Below, one piece after another: positions 44,079 to 52,290 of a stretch of 64,000 nucleotides of DNA (position 1 is the stretch's first letter; the number at the start of each line of letters is the position of its first letter). A program made the position numbers and the translations under genes. The notes beneath the pieces are model-generated. The model made no database searches. It saw only the letters and a list, made by a program, of their open reading frames with translations, and was not told the origin of the DNA. This DNA comes from Kordia algicida (GTDB taxonomy: Bacteria > Bacteroidota > Bacteroidia > Flavobacteriales > Flavobacteriaceae), in NCBI RefSeq assembly GCF_051013375.1, contig NZ_CP142125.1. One strand, 5' to 3'.

Positions 44079-45637
44079 GGGACAATCGCGTTATTGATAT
44101 TGTCCACAAATATAGCCATTGAAAGGATTCTGAAAAGAAAATAGAGTCCTCTATTCGGACTTTTTTGTTGTTTTTTTGCCAAAGCAAGTACTTTTTCGGT
44201 GTTAAAGACCGATTTTAAGACATGAATTCGTTTTTCAAGCATGTCATACAACTTCTCTCCTATTTCGTTAGACATGCGATGATTCCAGTCTTGAACGGAA
44301 ACATCTGACTGAATTGGATTCCTGAAAAATGCTAGTAAATCCTGATTGGAATTGTAGATGATTTGCTCATGAATTTGATCGTGTTCGTAACGTTCATGCG
44401 ATAAATTGTGCGTTTGCTTGATAAAATCTTCGTGTAAAAACGGTGTGATTTTGTTTCTAAATACTGATAATAGTTTATGCCTGTTCCCGAAATTTCCTGG
44501 CAAACGTCCTTTTCGGTAGAAATTGATTAAGATTTCAGCATTTGAATTTCCTTGATAGTTTTTGGTAATTTCTGATGAAATATTGTCTGGATAAGCTTCA
44601 ATATACTTTTTATAATTATCTGTAAATGAATTCAATAGAAATTCTTTTGGTGTTAAATAGTTGTATAACGCTTTCGCGAGATTTGAGTCTTCTGCAAAGA
44701 ACATTCGGACACATTCGCCAGCTTCTCCCATCACATAACTGTAGTTTGGCGGAATTCCTTCGTTTACAAATTTGAGCATATCTACATAGGAAATCGTTCC
44801 TAAACCACCCGAAATATTGGCTATTTGATTGGCATAATGTTCAAATTCATCTTCATCGCATAAAGTTGTGTGTTCGTAAGAAAGATCAAGTTTTACAGCA
44901 ATTTCCTTTCCTTGCATGACATCTGCGGAATAGACTTCGCCAAAGTTTCCCGTTTTGATACGTTCGTTACCTTCCGTTACTTGACTTAACAATGTTAAAC
45001 TGTCTTTTCCCGCCGTAGCGCCAAAGAATAGATTTTCCGTAACATTGATTGCATTTTTTAGTGAGAATGATGGTTTTTCTGTTGAAAATTTAATCGGTAA
45101 TTCTTTGGTTGAATGTTCAAGATTTGCATGAAATGTATGCAGTTTTCCTCCTTGAATTCGTGAAATTCCTTTGTATGGTAATGGAAATGGTTGCACTTGG
45201 TAACCGAAAGCAAAATGTGTTTGGATTCCAACTTCATCAAATTGTAATGGAATTTGAAATTCTTTAAAATTTTGAAAGTTTAAGAAGAACTTTAATTGAT
45301 TATCTTTTATTAAATAAAAACTTCCGTTAACTCCATTCAAGTCACTTAATATAAATAAGTTATTATTTTCTTTATTGTAAATAAATAGTTCAAAAACACC
45401 TCCTAAATTATCATATATAGTTTCAAGCGTTTTGTCAGTTTCTTGATGAAGATTTTCAATGAAATGCCTAATTTTTTCTTCTTCATGATCTGATGAACAC
45501 CAAATAATTTCAAACAATTCACTATCAAAAGTGTATAGATCACTTCCTTTGTTTTCTTCTTTAAAAAGTTGCACGTTAAATTCGTTCTTATCAAAAGAAA
45601 TATGAAAATTGGTGATGCGATGTTTTACAAGTTTCAA
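44063..45637 (-). CDS. asparagine-synthetase-like protein without the N-terminal Cys
   Basis: 524 residues. The N-terminal 170 residues resemble the Ntn glutaminase half of AsnB (LGGVFELFIYN, LFILSDLNGVNGSFYLI), but the protein begins MKLVKH: the catalytic Cys2 is missing, so it cannot release ammonia from glutamine in the standard way. The C-terminal half has the ATP-pyrophosphatase loop FFGATAGKDSLTLLS (205-218; TAGKDS in place of SGGxDS). It probably adenylates a carboxylate and joins an amine, amidating a sugar acid or linking an amino acid. Its stop overlaps the next gene by 16 bases; its start overlaps the neuA stop by 4. Confidence 0.75.
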   Translation of the reverse strand: MKLVKHRITNFHISFDKNEFNVQLFKEENKGSDLYTFDSELFEIIWCSSDHEEEKIRHFIENLHQETDKTLETIYDNLGGVFELFIYNKENNNLFILSDLNGVNGSFYLIKDNQLKFFLNFQNFKEFQIPLQFDEVGIQTHFAFGYQVQPFPLPYKGISRIQGGKLHTFHANLEHSTKELPIKFSTEKPSFSLKNAINVTENLFFGATAGKDSLTLLSQVTEGNERIKTGNFGEVYSADVMQGKEIAVKLDLSYEHTTLCDEDEFEHYANQIANISGGLGTISYVDMLKFVNEGIPPNYSYVMGEAGECVRMFFAEDSNLAKALYNYLTPKEFLLNSFTDNYKKYIEAYPDNISSEITKNYQGNSNAEILINFYRKGRLPGNFGNRHKLLSVFRNKITPFLHEDFIKQTHNLSHERYEHDQIHEQIIYNSNQDLLAFFRNPIQSDVSVQDWNHRMSNEIGEKLYDMLEKRIHVLKSVFNTEKVLALAKKQQKSPNRGLYFLFRILSMAIFVDNINNAIVPCEKR

Positions 45638-46332
45638 AGTGTGATGGTTTTTGCTAGTTCAGTTGCTTTTTCCCAATCAGCTAACGTATCAATGTTAACG
45701 TAGTATTTTTTTTCAGAAACAATATACGCCAAAGAATTTCCGTAGAGTGAGTTTTCTTGCATGAGAATTTCCGTTTTTGTGATGTATATACTTCCATCTC
45801 TGTGATAAGCTTTTGGTAATTCCTGTCGTCTTGGAATGATATTTTGTTCGCCTGTCGCAATTTGCAAGATACCATTTTCATTGGCTTTAAACGTCCAATG
45901 CGGATTGTATTCATGTGGAACTTCCAAGACAGAGACCAACGAATCGGTCTGCTTTTCTTTGAAGGTTTCCAACGCTTTATCTAAAAATCCTTTTGGTCGA
46001 AATGGACTTGTTGGTTGTAATAAACAAATCGCATCAAAGCGTTTTCCTTCGTTTTGCAAGAATGAAACCGCGTGCTGAATGACTGGTAATGTTGGAGTTG
46101 CGTCTTCCGCTAAGTGTTTTGGTCGTACAAAAGGGACATTCGCGCCAAGCGATTTCGCAATAGTAATAATTTCAGAATCATCCGTTGTAACGACAACTTC
46201 AGAAATGTATTTTGATTGCAAAGCAGCGTCAATGCTATATTGAATTAAAGGTTTCCCGTTGAGTAGTTTTTTGTTTTTCCCTGGAACACCTTTGCTTCCG
46301 CCTCTTGCTGGTATGACTACGAGAATGTTCAT
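45634..46332 (-). CDS. neuA: acylneuraminate cytidylyltransferase
   Basis: 232 residues. Activates a nonulosonic (sialic-type) acid with CTP before transfer. The nucleotide loop is IPARGGSKGVPGKNKK (7-22); VVTTDDSEI, LLQPTSPFR and YHRDGSIYIT are conserved with NeuA/LegF/PseF. Which acid it uses cannot be fixed from sequence, but neuB and neuC next to it, with no legionaminic or pseudaminic genes seen, favour N-acetylneuraminate. Two heptanucleotide repeat units lie 6 bases upstream of the ATG. Confidence 0.93.
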   Translation of the reverse strand: MNILVVIPARGGSKGVPGKNKKLLNGKPLIQYSIDAALQSKYISEVVVTTDDSEIITIAKSLGANVPFVRPKHLAEDATPTLPVIQHAVSFLQNEGKRFDAICLLQPTSPFRPKGFLDKALETFKEKQTDSLVSVLEVPHEYNPHWTFKANENGILQIATGEQNIIPRRQELPKAYHRDGSIYITKTEILMQENSLYGNSLAYIVSEKKYYVNIDTLADWEKATELAKTITL

Positions 46333-46338
46333 TTTTTG

Positions 46339-46352
46339 TTGTGTGTTGTGTG
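46339..46352. repeat. short heptanucleotide repeat (2 units) in the neuA leader
   Basis: Two perfect TTGTGTG units on the plus strand (CACACAA on the coding strand) start 6 bases upstream of the neuA ATG; a third, imperfect unit follows. Same unit as the long arrays upstream of neuC and neuB. Confidence 0.8.
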
Positions 46353-46408
46353 TTGTTTCAATTTAGAATTCAAAATTTATCATTTAAAATTTTAATTTCA
46401 GAATCAAG

Positions 46409-47566
46409 TTAATACATAATCATTTTGTGCGCAATTAGTTCTGTATTTGCCAAGGCGTCTGCAATTTGCTTTCCAGAGTTTCCATTGCCATAGATATGTT
46501 CTGAAAGCATTCCTTTTTGACCAATTCGTTCTTGAATTGCTGTTTTGATTGCTTCTTTATTATATTCCGCATCAACTACATTTTTCCCACGCTGACGGCG
46601 ATTTTGACGCGTTCCGATGTTCACTGTTGGCACTCCGATGAATGAACATTCACGAATTCCCACACTAGAATTTCCAACCAAACAATCACAATTTTTTAAT
46701 AAATGTAAAAAATCATTTGGTTCCATGTTTTTGAAGAAACGAATGTTCTCTGGATTGAAATTTTCTCTGTAATAGCGAATTCCGTTGGAAGTTCCATCTG
46801 AACCTGCGTCTACGTTTGGCCAAAACCAAAACGTTGGAATGTTGAGTTCGTGAACTGCTTCTAAAGTACATAATACATCTTCTCGCGCCGATTTGTAACG
46901 ATTCGTTTCTGGATGCTGCATTACAACTAAATAACCGTTAGAAATGTCTAAATCAGCTCCAACTCCACCATATTTTTTGATTGGGTCAAATTCGTAGTTG
47001 TTATTTTCCAAGACTTCTTTAGCAATGTCAATAGATGGACAACCTGTGTTGATTACATATGCAGGATCTTCACCTAATTTGACGACACGATCTTTTGCAT
47101 CTTCAGAAGCAACTAAGTGTAAATCTGCCAATTTCGTATTTGCATGACGTACTTTTTCGTCAATGTTTCCAGTAACTTCTCCACCTTGAATATGTACTAA
47201 CGGAATGTTTTGATACGCCGCAGCAATACTTGTCGCAATCGTTTCAAAACGATCGGCAATGGTAATGACTGCATCGGGTTTTAGGTTGTAGAATACGTTT
47301 GAAAGCTCCATCACACCTAAGCCTGTCGTTTTTGCCATTGCGGTAGGATTTTCTCCTTCCAACACCATAAATACCTTTTCATCAATCTTAAAACCATCTT
47401 TTTCAATGACATTTACAGCATTTCCGTAACGACCTAATAACGCCGAACCTGCTACAACCAATTGTAATTCTAAATTTGGATGTTCTTGAATGGCTTTTAG
47501 TGCAGTTTTTATTCTACTATATGATGGTCGTGCGGTGACTACGGCACATATTTTTCGTTTGTTCAT
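46409..47566 (-). CDS. neuC: UDP-N-acetylglucosamine 2-epimerase (hydrolysing)
   Basis: 385 residues. Hydrolyses UDP-GlcNAc with inversion to ManNAc, feeding NeuB. Conserved segments: AVVTARPSYSRIKTAL (8-23), ADRFETIATSIAA, HIQGGEVTGNIDEKVRHA (His and Glu of the active site) and NSSVGIRECSFIGVPTVNIG. Related enzymes make other 2-epimerised sugars, but the arrangement with neuB and neuA supports NeuC. Its 5' leader contains a 21-unit repeat array 14 bases upstream of the ATG. Confidence 0.93.
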   Translation of the reverse strand: MNKRKICAVVTARPSYSRIKTALKAIQEHPNLELQLVVAGSALLGRYGNAVNVIEKDGFKIDEKVFMVLEGENPTAMAKTTGLGVMELSNVFYNLKPDAVITIADRFETIATSIAAAYQNIPLVHIQGGEVTGNIDEKVRHANTKLADLHLVASEDAKDRVVKLGEDPAYVINTGCPSIDIAKEVLENNNYEFDPIKKYGGVGADLDISNGYLVVMQHPETNRYKSAREDVLCTLEAVHELNIPTFWFWPNVDAGSDGTSNGIRYYRENFNPENIRFFKNMEPNDFLHLLKNCDCLVGNSSVGIRECSFIGVPTVNIGTRQNRRQRGKNVVDAEYNKEAIKTAIQERIGQKGMLSEHIYGNGNSGKQIADALANTELIAHKMIMY

Positions 47567-47580
47567 TATCGGTTGTTCTG

Positions 47581-47727
47581 TTGTGTGTTGTGTGTTGTAT
47601 GTTGTATGTTGTATGTTGTGTGTTGTGTGTTGTGTGTTGTGTGTTGTGTGTTGTGTGTTGTGTGTTGTGTGTTGTGTGTTGTGTGTTGTGTGTTGTGTGT
47701 TGTGTGTTGTGTGTTGTGTGTTGTGTG
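47581..47727. repeat. heptanucleotide tandem array, 21 units, in the neuC leader
   Basis: 21 contiguous 7-base units (TTGTGTG on the plus strand; CACACAA on the coding strand), 147 bases. Units 3-5 from the gene side are TTGTATG; the rest are perfect. It begins 14 bases upstream of the neuC ATG and ends 9 bases from the stop of the four-helix-bundle gene. The coding-strand RNA contains no G and should be unstructured. Confidence 0.95.
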
Positions 47728-48160
47728 TTAAATTGTTTAATTTCGATTAACTTTCCAATCTTTTTCTACATATTTAATAAAATTATACAATTTTCCGCCT
47801 AAATTTTCATAATCAGCTAACAACATTTTGACTTCATTTACATCATGCAGTTTTTCAATCATTTGTAATTGAGAAATACATTCCAATAATGAAGCATGAG
47901 CATAAATTAAAAATTTTATAAAGTCTGCTTTGTATTTTCTTCTTCCGTAACCTTCTACAATATTGTCTTTGATACTTTTAGAAGATCTTCTAATTTGACT
48001 TCCTTGCTCGTACAATTCGTATTTGGGCAGTTTTAAAGACATTTTATGAACTTTTTCTGCTAAACTGAATGCGGTAGTATATACTTCTAAATCTTTATAT
48101 GATTTCATAAGTTACTTGACTATTTAACTCACAACCCAAAACTCATAACTATAGCGTTTT
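47728..48160. repeat. duplicated block, full-length copy
   Basis: 433 bases repeated as 49334-49586 (253 bases). The two are nearly identical apart from a few substitutions and one 180-base gap. It contains the whole four-helix-bundle gene and 52 bases upstream of it, ending 6 bases before the neuB stop. Confidence 0.9.
47737..48108 (-). CDS. four-helix bundle protein (S23 / IVP family)
   Basis: 123 residues. YKDLEVYTTAFSLAEKVH (4-21), LPKYELYEQGSQIRRSSKS and VEGYGRRKYKADFIKFL are the recognised marks of the 23S rRNA intervening-sequence (IVP) four-helix family, which also includes the retroelement accessory protein Avd. Function is unknown; stand-alone members often lie in polysaccharide loci of Bacteroidota. 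It sits between neuB and neuC, read in the same direction, and is part of a duplicated block. No reverse transcriptase is nearby. Confidence 0.9.
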   Translation of the reverse strand: MKSYKDLEVYTTAFSLAEKVHKMSLKLPKYELYEQGSQIRRSSKSIKDNIVEGYGRRKYKADFIKFLIYAHASLLECISQLQMIEKLHDVNEVKMLLADYENLGGKLYNFIKYVEKDWKVNRN

Positions 48161-48166
48161 ATAACT

Positions 48167-49171
48167 TCAAAGAATATCTTCTTCATTCAAAAAATCCCAC
48201 TGTTTCATATTGTTTACTAACTTCTTCCCGATGACTTCTTGGAATTTTGAAGCCAGTATTCCGTAATTTTTAGGCTTTTTGGCTTCTAAATCGTCAAAAG
48301 TTAACACATGTCCTTTTGGTAAATCTTTGTTAATTGCTAACGACTTTTCAAAGATTTGCTTTAATTCTGAATAGTGTGAGTTGTCTTTTTTATCGATCGG
48401 ATGATTTAATGCTTCATCAATGTTTCTGATGGCACTAACCAATTGCGTGGTTTCTGGAAATGTGAGTGACGATTTTGCATCTGGTCCAAACATTTCTTTG
48501 TCAAATACTACATGAAATTCCAAGATTTCTGCACCAAGCGTCGCTGCTGCGATTCCTGCTTCAATTCCTGATGAATGATCCGAGAATCCAATTTTAACTT
48601 GGTAACGCTCTTTTAATTCTTGAATAACGTTTAATCCAAATTGTTTCGGCGCTGTCGGATACGACGTTGTGCATTGCAATATGGAAAATTCACAGTTTTT
48701 TTCTTTGAGAAAAGCGACCGTTTCATCTAATTCTGCAAACGAACTCATTCCCGAAGAAATGATGATTGGTTTTCCCGTATTGGCTATTTTTTCTAGCAAT
48801 AGAAAGTTATTGACTTCCCCAGAACCAACTTTGTAACACGACACACCAACTTCTTCCAACAAATCTACCGCCGCATTACTAAATGGAGACGAAAGGAAAT
48901 CTAAACCAACTTCGTCACAATGCGCTTTTAATTCTTTCCATTGCGATAAGGAGAATTCCATACGTTGCCAATATTCGTAACGCGTGGCATCTTGCTTGGA
49001 GAATTTTACTCTAAAAGGTTCGTGAATGCTACTTTCCGCCGCAGCGATATGCGTTTGAAATTTGATTGCGTTCGCACCCGTTTTTGCCACAGCATCAATA
49101 TACGCATGCGCCATTCCGAGACTTCCATCGTGTGCTTGCGCAATTTCTGCTATGATGTAGGTTGTTTTCAT
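48167..49171 (-). CDS. neuB: N-acetylneuraminate synthase
   Basis: 334 residues. Condenses ManNAc (or a related 2-acetamido sugar) with phosphoenolpyruvate to give a nonulosonic acid. TIM-barrel domain about 5-265: IIAEIAQAHDGSLGMAHA, AIKFQTHIA, YKVGSGEVNN, IISSGMSS and KIGFSDHSSGIEAGIAA. A C-terminal SAF (antifreeze-like) domain is about 280-334 (AINKDLPKGHVLTFDDL). The ATG is 8 bases from a 22-unit repeat array and the gene is flanked by two copies of the duplicated block. Confidence 0.94.
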   Translation of the reverse strand: MKTTYIIAEIAQAHDGSLGMAHAYIDAVAKTGANAIKFQTHIAAAESSIHEPFRVKFSKQDATRYEYWQRMEFSLSQWKELKAHCDEVGLDFLSSPFSNAAVDLLEEVGVSCYKVGSGEVNNFLLLEKIANTGKPIIISSGMSSFAELDETVAFLKEKNCEFSILQCTTSYPTAPKQFGLNVIQELKERYQVKIGFSDHSSGIEAGIAAATLGAEILEFHVVFDKEMFGPDAKSSLTFPETTQLVSAIRNIDEALNHPIDKKDNSHYSELKQIFEKSLAINKDLPKGHVLTFDDLEAKKPKNYGILASKFQEVIGKKLVNNMKQWDFLNEEDIL

Positions 49172-49179
49172 TTGTTATG

Positions 49180-49333
49180 TTGTGTGTTGTGTGTTGTGTG
49201 TTGTGTGTTGTGTGTTGTGTGTTGTGTGTTGCGTGTTGCGTGTTGCGTGTTGTGTGTTGTGTGTTGTGTGTTGTGTGTTGTGTGTTGTGTGTTGTGTGTT
49301 GTGTGTTGTGTGTTGTGTGTTGTGTGTTGTGTG
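49180..49333. repeat. heptanucleotide tandem array, 22 units, in the neuB leader
   Basis: 22 contiguous units, 154 bases (TTGTGTG plus strand). Units 8-10 from the gene side are TTGCGTG, different from the TTGTATG variants of the neuC array, so the arrays have diverged on their own. It begins 8 bases upstream of the neuB ATG and ends at the start of the second duplicated block. Confidence 0.95.
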
Positions 49334-49586
49334 TTAAATTGTTTAATTTTGATTAACTTTCCAATCTCTTTCTACATATTTAATAAAATTATACAATTTT
49401 CCGCCTAAATTTTCATAATCAGCTAACAACGTTTTGACTTTATTTACATCATGCAGTTTTAAAGACATTTTATGAACTTTTTCTGCTAAACTGAATGCGG
49501 TTCTATATACTTCTAAATCTTTATATGATTTCATAAGTTACTTGACTATTTAACTCACAACCCAAAACTCATAACTATAGCGTTTT
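49334..49586. repeat. duplicated block, deleted copy
   Basis: 253-base copy of 47728-48160 lacking exactly 180 bases. Its last 12 bases (CTATAGCGTTTT) form the stop and final codons of the adjacent glycosyltransferase gene, which suggests that this is the original site of the block. Confidence 0.9.
49343..49534 (-). pseudogene. internally deleted four-helix bundle gene
   Basis: 63 residues matching the first 27 and last 36 residues of the 123-residue gene at 47737-48108, with a few substitutions (for example R for T at 11). The missing 60 residues (28-87) correspond to an exact 180-bp in-frame deletion whose ends share GCAGTTTT. The remaining protein cannot form the four-helix bundle, so it is most likely a pseudogene, although the frame is open from ATG to stop. 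Confidence 0.85.
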
Positions 49587-50777
49587 CAAAAACACATTCA
49601 ACTTCTCCACTTGTTCTTCAACAGTAAAGTTTTCTGTAAACGTTTTTCGAGCATTATTGCCTATAAATATCCGCTTTTCTGTGTTGTTATACAAATCTAC
49701 TAATTGCGTGGTCATTTGTGGTAAATCGTTGCTTAAGATACTGTTTTGATCGTGAACAACTTCCGGATAACAACTTGCCGCCGCTTTTGTACTCACCAAA
49801 ACTTGAGCATAGTTAAAAACTAACGGAATTCGCGTGCGTGTTCCTGTGTTGTATTCCCACGGAATGATGTGAATATCATATGGTTTTAATACAATATTTA
49901 AGTCTTCTACAAAACCTAAACATGCTATTTGTGGATCTTCTAAGCGTTTTTTCAACGATTCGGAAGCATATTTTAAATTTCCAATGACTTTTAGTGTAAT
50001 ATTGGGAATTTTCGCTTTGAGTTCCTTCCAACAAACTTCTAAAAATCGTTCGAGTCCGATGCGATTTGCCGTTGTTCCCATGCCGCCTAAATGCACTATG
50101 GATGGTGTTTCTGAGCTATTTTTTGAAAGTTCAACCTTTTTGTATGTCAACGGAATATACAATGCATTTGGATTTCCGTACTCTTTGATTTCCTGCGTTT
50201 CCGTGAACGAAGCTGAAACACAAGCATTCACGCTTTTCACTAAATCTAACTCTACTCTTTTCTTTTGTTTTAGGTGGAATTTTTGTAGAAAAGACAACTT
50301 ACTTTTTAGTTTTCGCAATTTAAATTCCCAATCGTGATGTGCGTAAATGATTGGAATGCCTAGATTGGAATAATTTGCCAAAATTGCGGTCCATCGCCAT
50401 TCTGCCCAAACGAAATCGATTTTATTTTCTGAAATGTATTTTTTTAGAACTTGCTCGTTGGCAGAATTTACAAAGAAATATTCAAATTTTTCAGGTGAAA
50501 AAATCGCCATTTTGATTCGGTCAAAAATACTTTTTGGATGAATTTGTGCGACTTGAAAATGTTGTATTTCACTATAAAAATTCGTAATTTCTTGAATGAA
50601 CTCAGCATTTACATCCGACGAAAGTCTCGCCGTTGGTTTATCTGAAAAATCTACCAATAACACATGAACCTTGTAATTCAGTTTTGCCAATAATTGCAAG
50701 TGACTGAAATATACAGACGCGCCACCGTTAGCGTTCGGGGAAATTTTCGTGTTATTTACTAGAAATAGAACGTTCAT
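49575..50777 (-). CDS. glycosyltransferase family 4-like
   Basis: 400 residues, GT-B type. LFLVNNTKISPNANGGASVY (4-23), FVWAEWRWTAIL, IYAHHDWEFK and VHLGGMGTTANRIGLERFLE. The late region IIPWEYNTGTRTRIPLVFN replaces the classical Glu-x7-Glu, as in a subgroup of GT4-like enzymes. The last codons and stop lie in the duplicated block. It abuts the upstream GT2 gene with no gap. Sugar unknown. Confidence 0.87.
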   Translation of the reverse strand: MNVLFLVNNTKISPNANGGASVYFSHLQLLAKLNYKVHVLLVDFSDKPTARLSSDVNAEFIQEITNFYSEIQHFQVAQIHPKSIFDRIKMAIFSPEKFEYFFVNSANEQVLKKYISENKIDFVWAEWRWTAILANYSNLGIPIIYAHHDWEFKLRKLKSKLSFLQKFHLKQKKRVELDLVKSVNACVSASFTETQEIKEYGNPNALYIPLTYKKVELSKNSSETPSIVHLGGMGTTANRIGLERFLEVCWKELKAKIPNITLKVIGNLKYASESLKKRLEDPQIACLGFVEDLNIVLKPYDIHIIPWEYNTGTRTRIPLVFNYAQVLVSTKAAASCYPEVVHDQNSILSNDLPQMTTQLVDLYNNTEKRIFIGNNARKTFTENFTVEEQVEKLNVFLKTL

Positions 50778-51635
50778 TTACATGAAGTATTTGTTTAAAA
50801 AACCGAGTCCGTAAGCGATGAAAATACGTCCAATTTTTGATTTTATCGCCACTTTTTTTGGGCTTCCCCATTTTTTATGAAAAATAATGTGTCCTTCCAA
50901 TAGTTTTTTACGCTCCAACATCCAACGGTTTTGTTCCGTGTAGATATATTTCGGAATGTCCTTTTCGGGAATTTCCACGTCATCAAAGAACGCACTTTTC
51001 TTTTTTTCTAATTCTTTGGAAACTTTACTTTCTAGGTGCGAAACTTCAGAATTTGCTACGATTACGTGCTTTTTTCCATGTTTTTGCAACATCAAACTAT
51101 AATCGTCATCTGCGTAGAAAAAGCTAAAACGCTCGTCTAATAAACCTGTTTTATTAAATAGTTTCCTTTCTGCAATGATACACCAACCAACAATATGACG
51201 GCGCACTTTGTAACCAAATACATACGGTTTTCCATTGAAGAAACTTTGAGGTGTAAATTTAGAATCATAATCTACCGGACAAAACGATTGCACGTTTGGA
51301 TGTTTTTCTTTCACTTTCAATATTTCCGAAAACCAGTTTTTTTGAAAGATCAGATCATTATTAAACAAACCTACAAAATCGCCTGAAGCAGCTTTGATTC
51401 CCACATTTAAAAACGCATGAAAGTTGAAATCTTCCGAAGGAATGATGACTTTTACATAATCTGGAAATTTGTATGTGGAATCGTGAATTTGCTTGTTACT
51501 TTCTATTAAAAGTACTTCAAATTTTATTGTTGAATTGTCTTTTTCAGCATCTATCATACTTTCCATACAATGCAAGGTCATATCGAAAATCGACTGACTT
51601 TTAGTGTTTGATAATATGATGGCAGAAAATAGCAT
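50778..51635 (-). CDS. glycosyltransferase family 2
   Basis: 285 residues. GT-A fold of the rhamnosyltransferase-like branch: SAIILSNTKSQSIFDMTLHC, VGLFNNDLIFQKNWF (Asn-Asn-Asp at the DxD position) and GWCIIAERKLFNKTGLLDERF. YADDDYSLMLQKHGKKH holds the ED-type acceptor motif. The C-terminal 40 residues are basic and amphipathic. Sugar unknown; one base lies between it and the methyltransferase gene upstream. Confidence 0.9.
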   Translation of the reverse strand: MLFSAIILSNTKSQSIFDMTLHCMESMIDAEKDNSTIKFEVLLIESNKQIHDSTYKFPDYVKVIIPSEDFNFHAFLNVGIKAASGDFVGLFNNDLIFQKNWFSEILKVKEKHPNVQSFCPVDYDSKFTPQSFFNGKPYVFGYKVRRHIVGWCIIAERKLFNKTGLLDERFSFFYADDDYSLMLQKHGKKHVIVANSEVSHLESKVSKELEKKKSAFFDDVEIPEKDIPKYIYTEQNRWMLERKKLLEGHIIFHKKWGSPKKVAIKSKIGRIFIAYGLGFLNKYFM

Positions 51636-51636
51636 G

Positions 51637-52284
51637 TTATTTTTTTACACAGCGAAATACATACTGAAATGTAAAGAAGTTTTTGAATAGTCCCAATTTC
51701 TTGAAGATTCTCGGAATTAACGGAAATCCGCCTTTGTAAGCGCTGTATCGCATAACACGCGTTAATTCTTCGATTTTCATATCTGCTTGATCGACCAGTT
51801 CTTCTATATTTTTGAGCGTAAACCAACGCATGTGTGTTTTGTCGTATAATCCGCTTGGTTCGTACGGGAATTTTCCTTTGAATACTAAGTGTTTCAACGT
51901 TTCTATATGTTGTACATTTGGTAGTGAAATAATTATTTTTCCAGAAGATTTCAAGGATTTTTCCAATTCAGACAATACATGCCACGGATCTAGTAAGTGT
52001 TCTAAAACGTCTCCCAAAATAATATAATCAAACTTCTCGCCTTTTAGACTTTGTAATAATGCCTCGTCTTCAATGCTTTTTTCAATGACTTTTGTGATAT
52101 TTTTTTTCGCATTTACAACCGATTCTTGATGCGTTTCCACACCAATCACTTCTGTTGCCATTCCTTGATCGAGCAACCATTTTCCATTGATTCCGTTGGA
52201 ACAACCAACATCCAAGACTTTGAGATTTTTACCTTCAATCAAAGAAATGATATCTTTTCGGAGTTTTATGTAGGCTTGATTCAT
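51637..52284 (-). CDS. class I SAM-dependent methyltransferase
   Basis: 215 residues. KVLDVGCSNGINGKWLL (motif I, 23-39), VIGVETHQES, and FDYIILGDVLEHLLDPWHVL as motif IV. Located directly downstream of wzt; in O9a-like ABC-dependent systems a methyltransferase or kinase caps the chain end and the Wzt C-terminal domain reads the cap. That role is possible but inferred from position. Confidence 0.88.
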   Translation of the reverse strand: MNQAYIKLRKDIISLIEGKNLKVLDVGCSNGINGKWLLDQGMATEVIGVETHQESVVNAKKNITKVIEKSIEDEALLQSLKGEKFDYIILGDVLEHLLDPWHVLSELEKSLKSSGKIIISLPNVQHIETLKHLVFKGKFPYEPSGLYDKTHMRWFTLKNIEELVDQADMKIEELTRVMRYSAYKGGFPLIPRIFKKLGLFKNFFTFQYVFRCVKK

Positions 52285-52290
52285 TTTGGG

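Noticed and set aside
47490..47750. Cys/Val-rich open frames (CVVCCVLC repeats) on the plus strand across the neuC array
   Set aside because: They arise from reading the 7-base repeat, which stays open in all three frames; the start lies antisense in neuC and the peptide has no family resemblance.
47737..48108. Diversity-generating retroelement (Avd-like four-helix protein)
   Set aside because: No reverse transcriptase and no template/variable repeat pair were seen; the sequence fits the S23/IVP branch equally well.
45634..49171. Legionaminic or pseudaminic acid pathway
   Set aside because: No dehydratase, aminotransferase or N-acetyltransferase of those routes is found nearby; NeuC-type epimerase supports the Neu5Ac-type route.
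47581..49333. Arrays as a CRISPR
   Set aside because: Units are 7 bases and contiguous, with no spacers, and no cas genes are present.
48965..49408. Similar Cys/Val-rich frame across the neuB array
   Set aside because: Same cause; begins antisense to neuB and continues antisense into the truncated four-helix gene.
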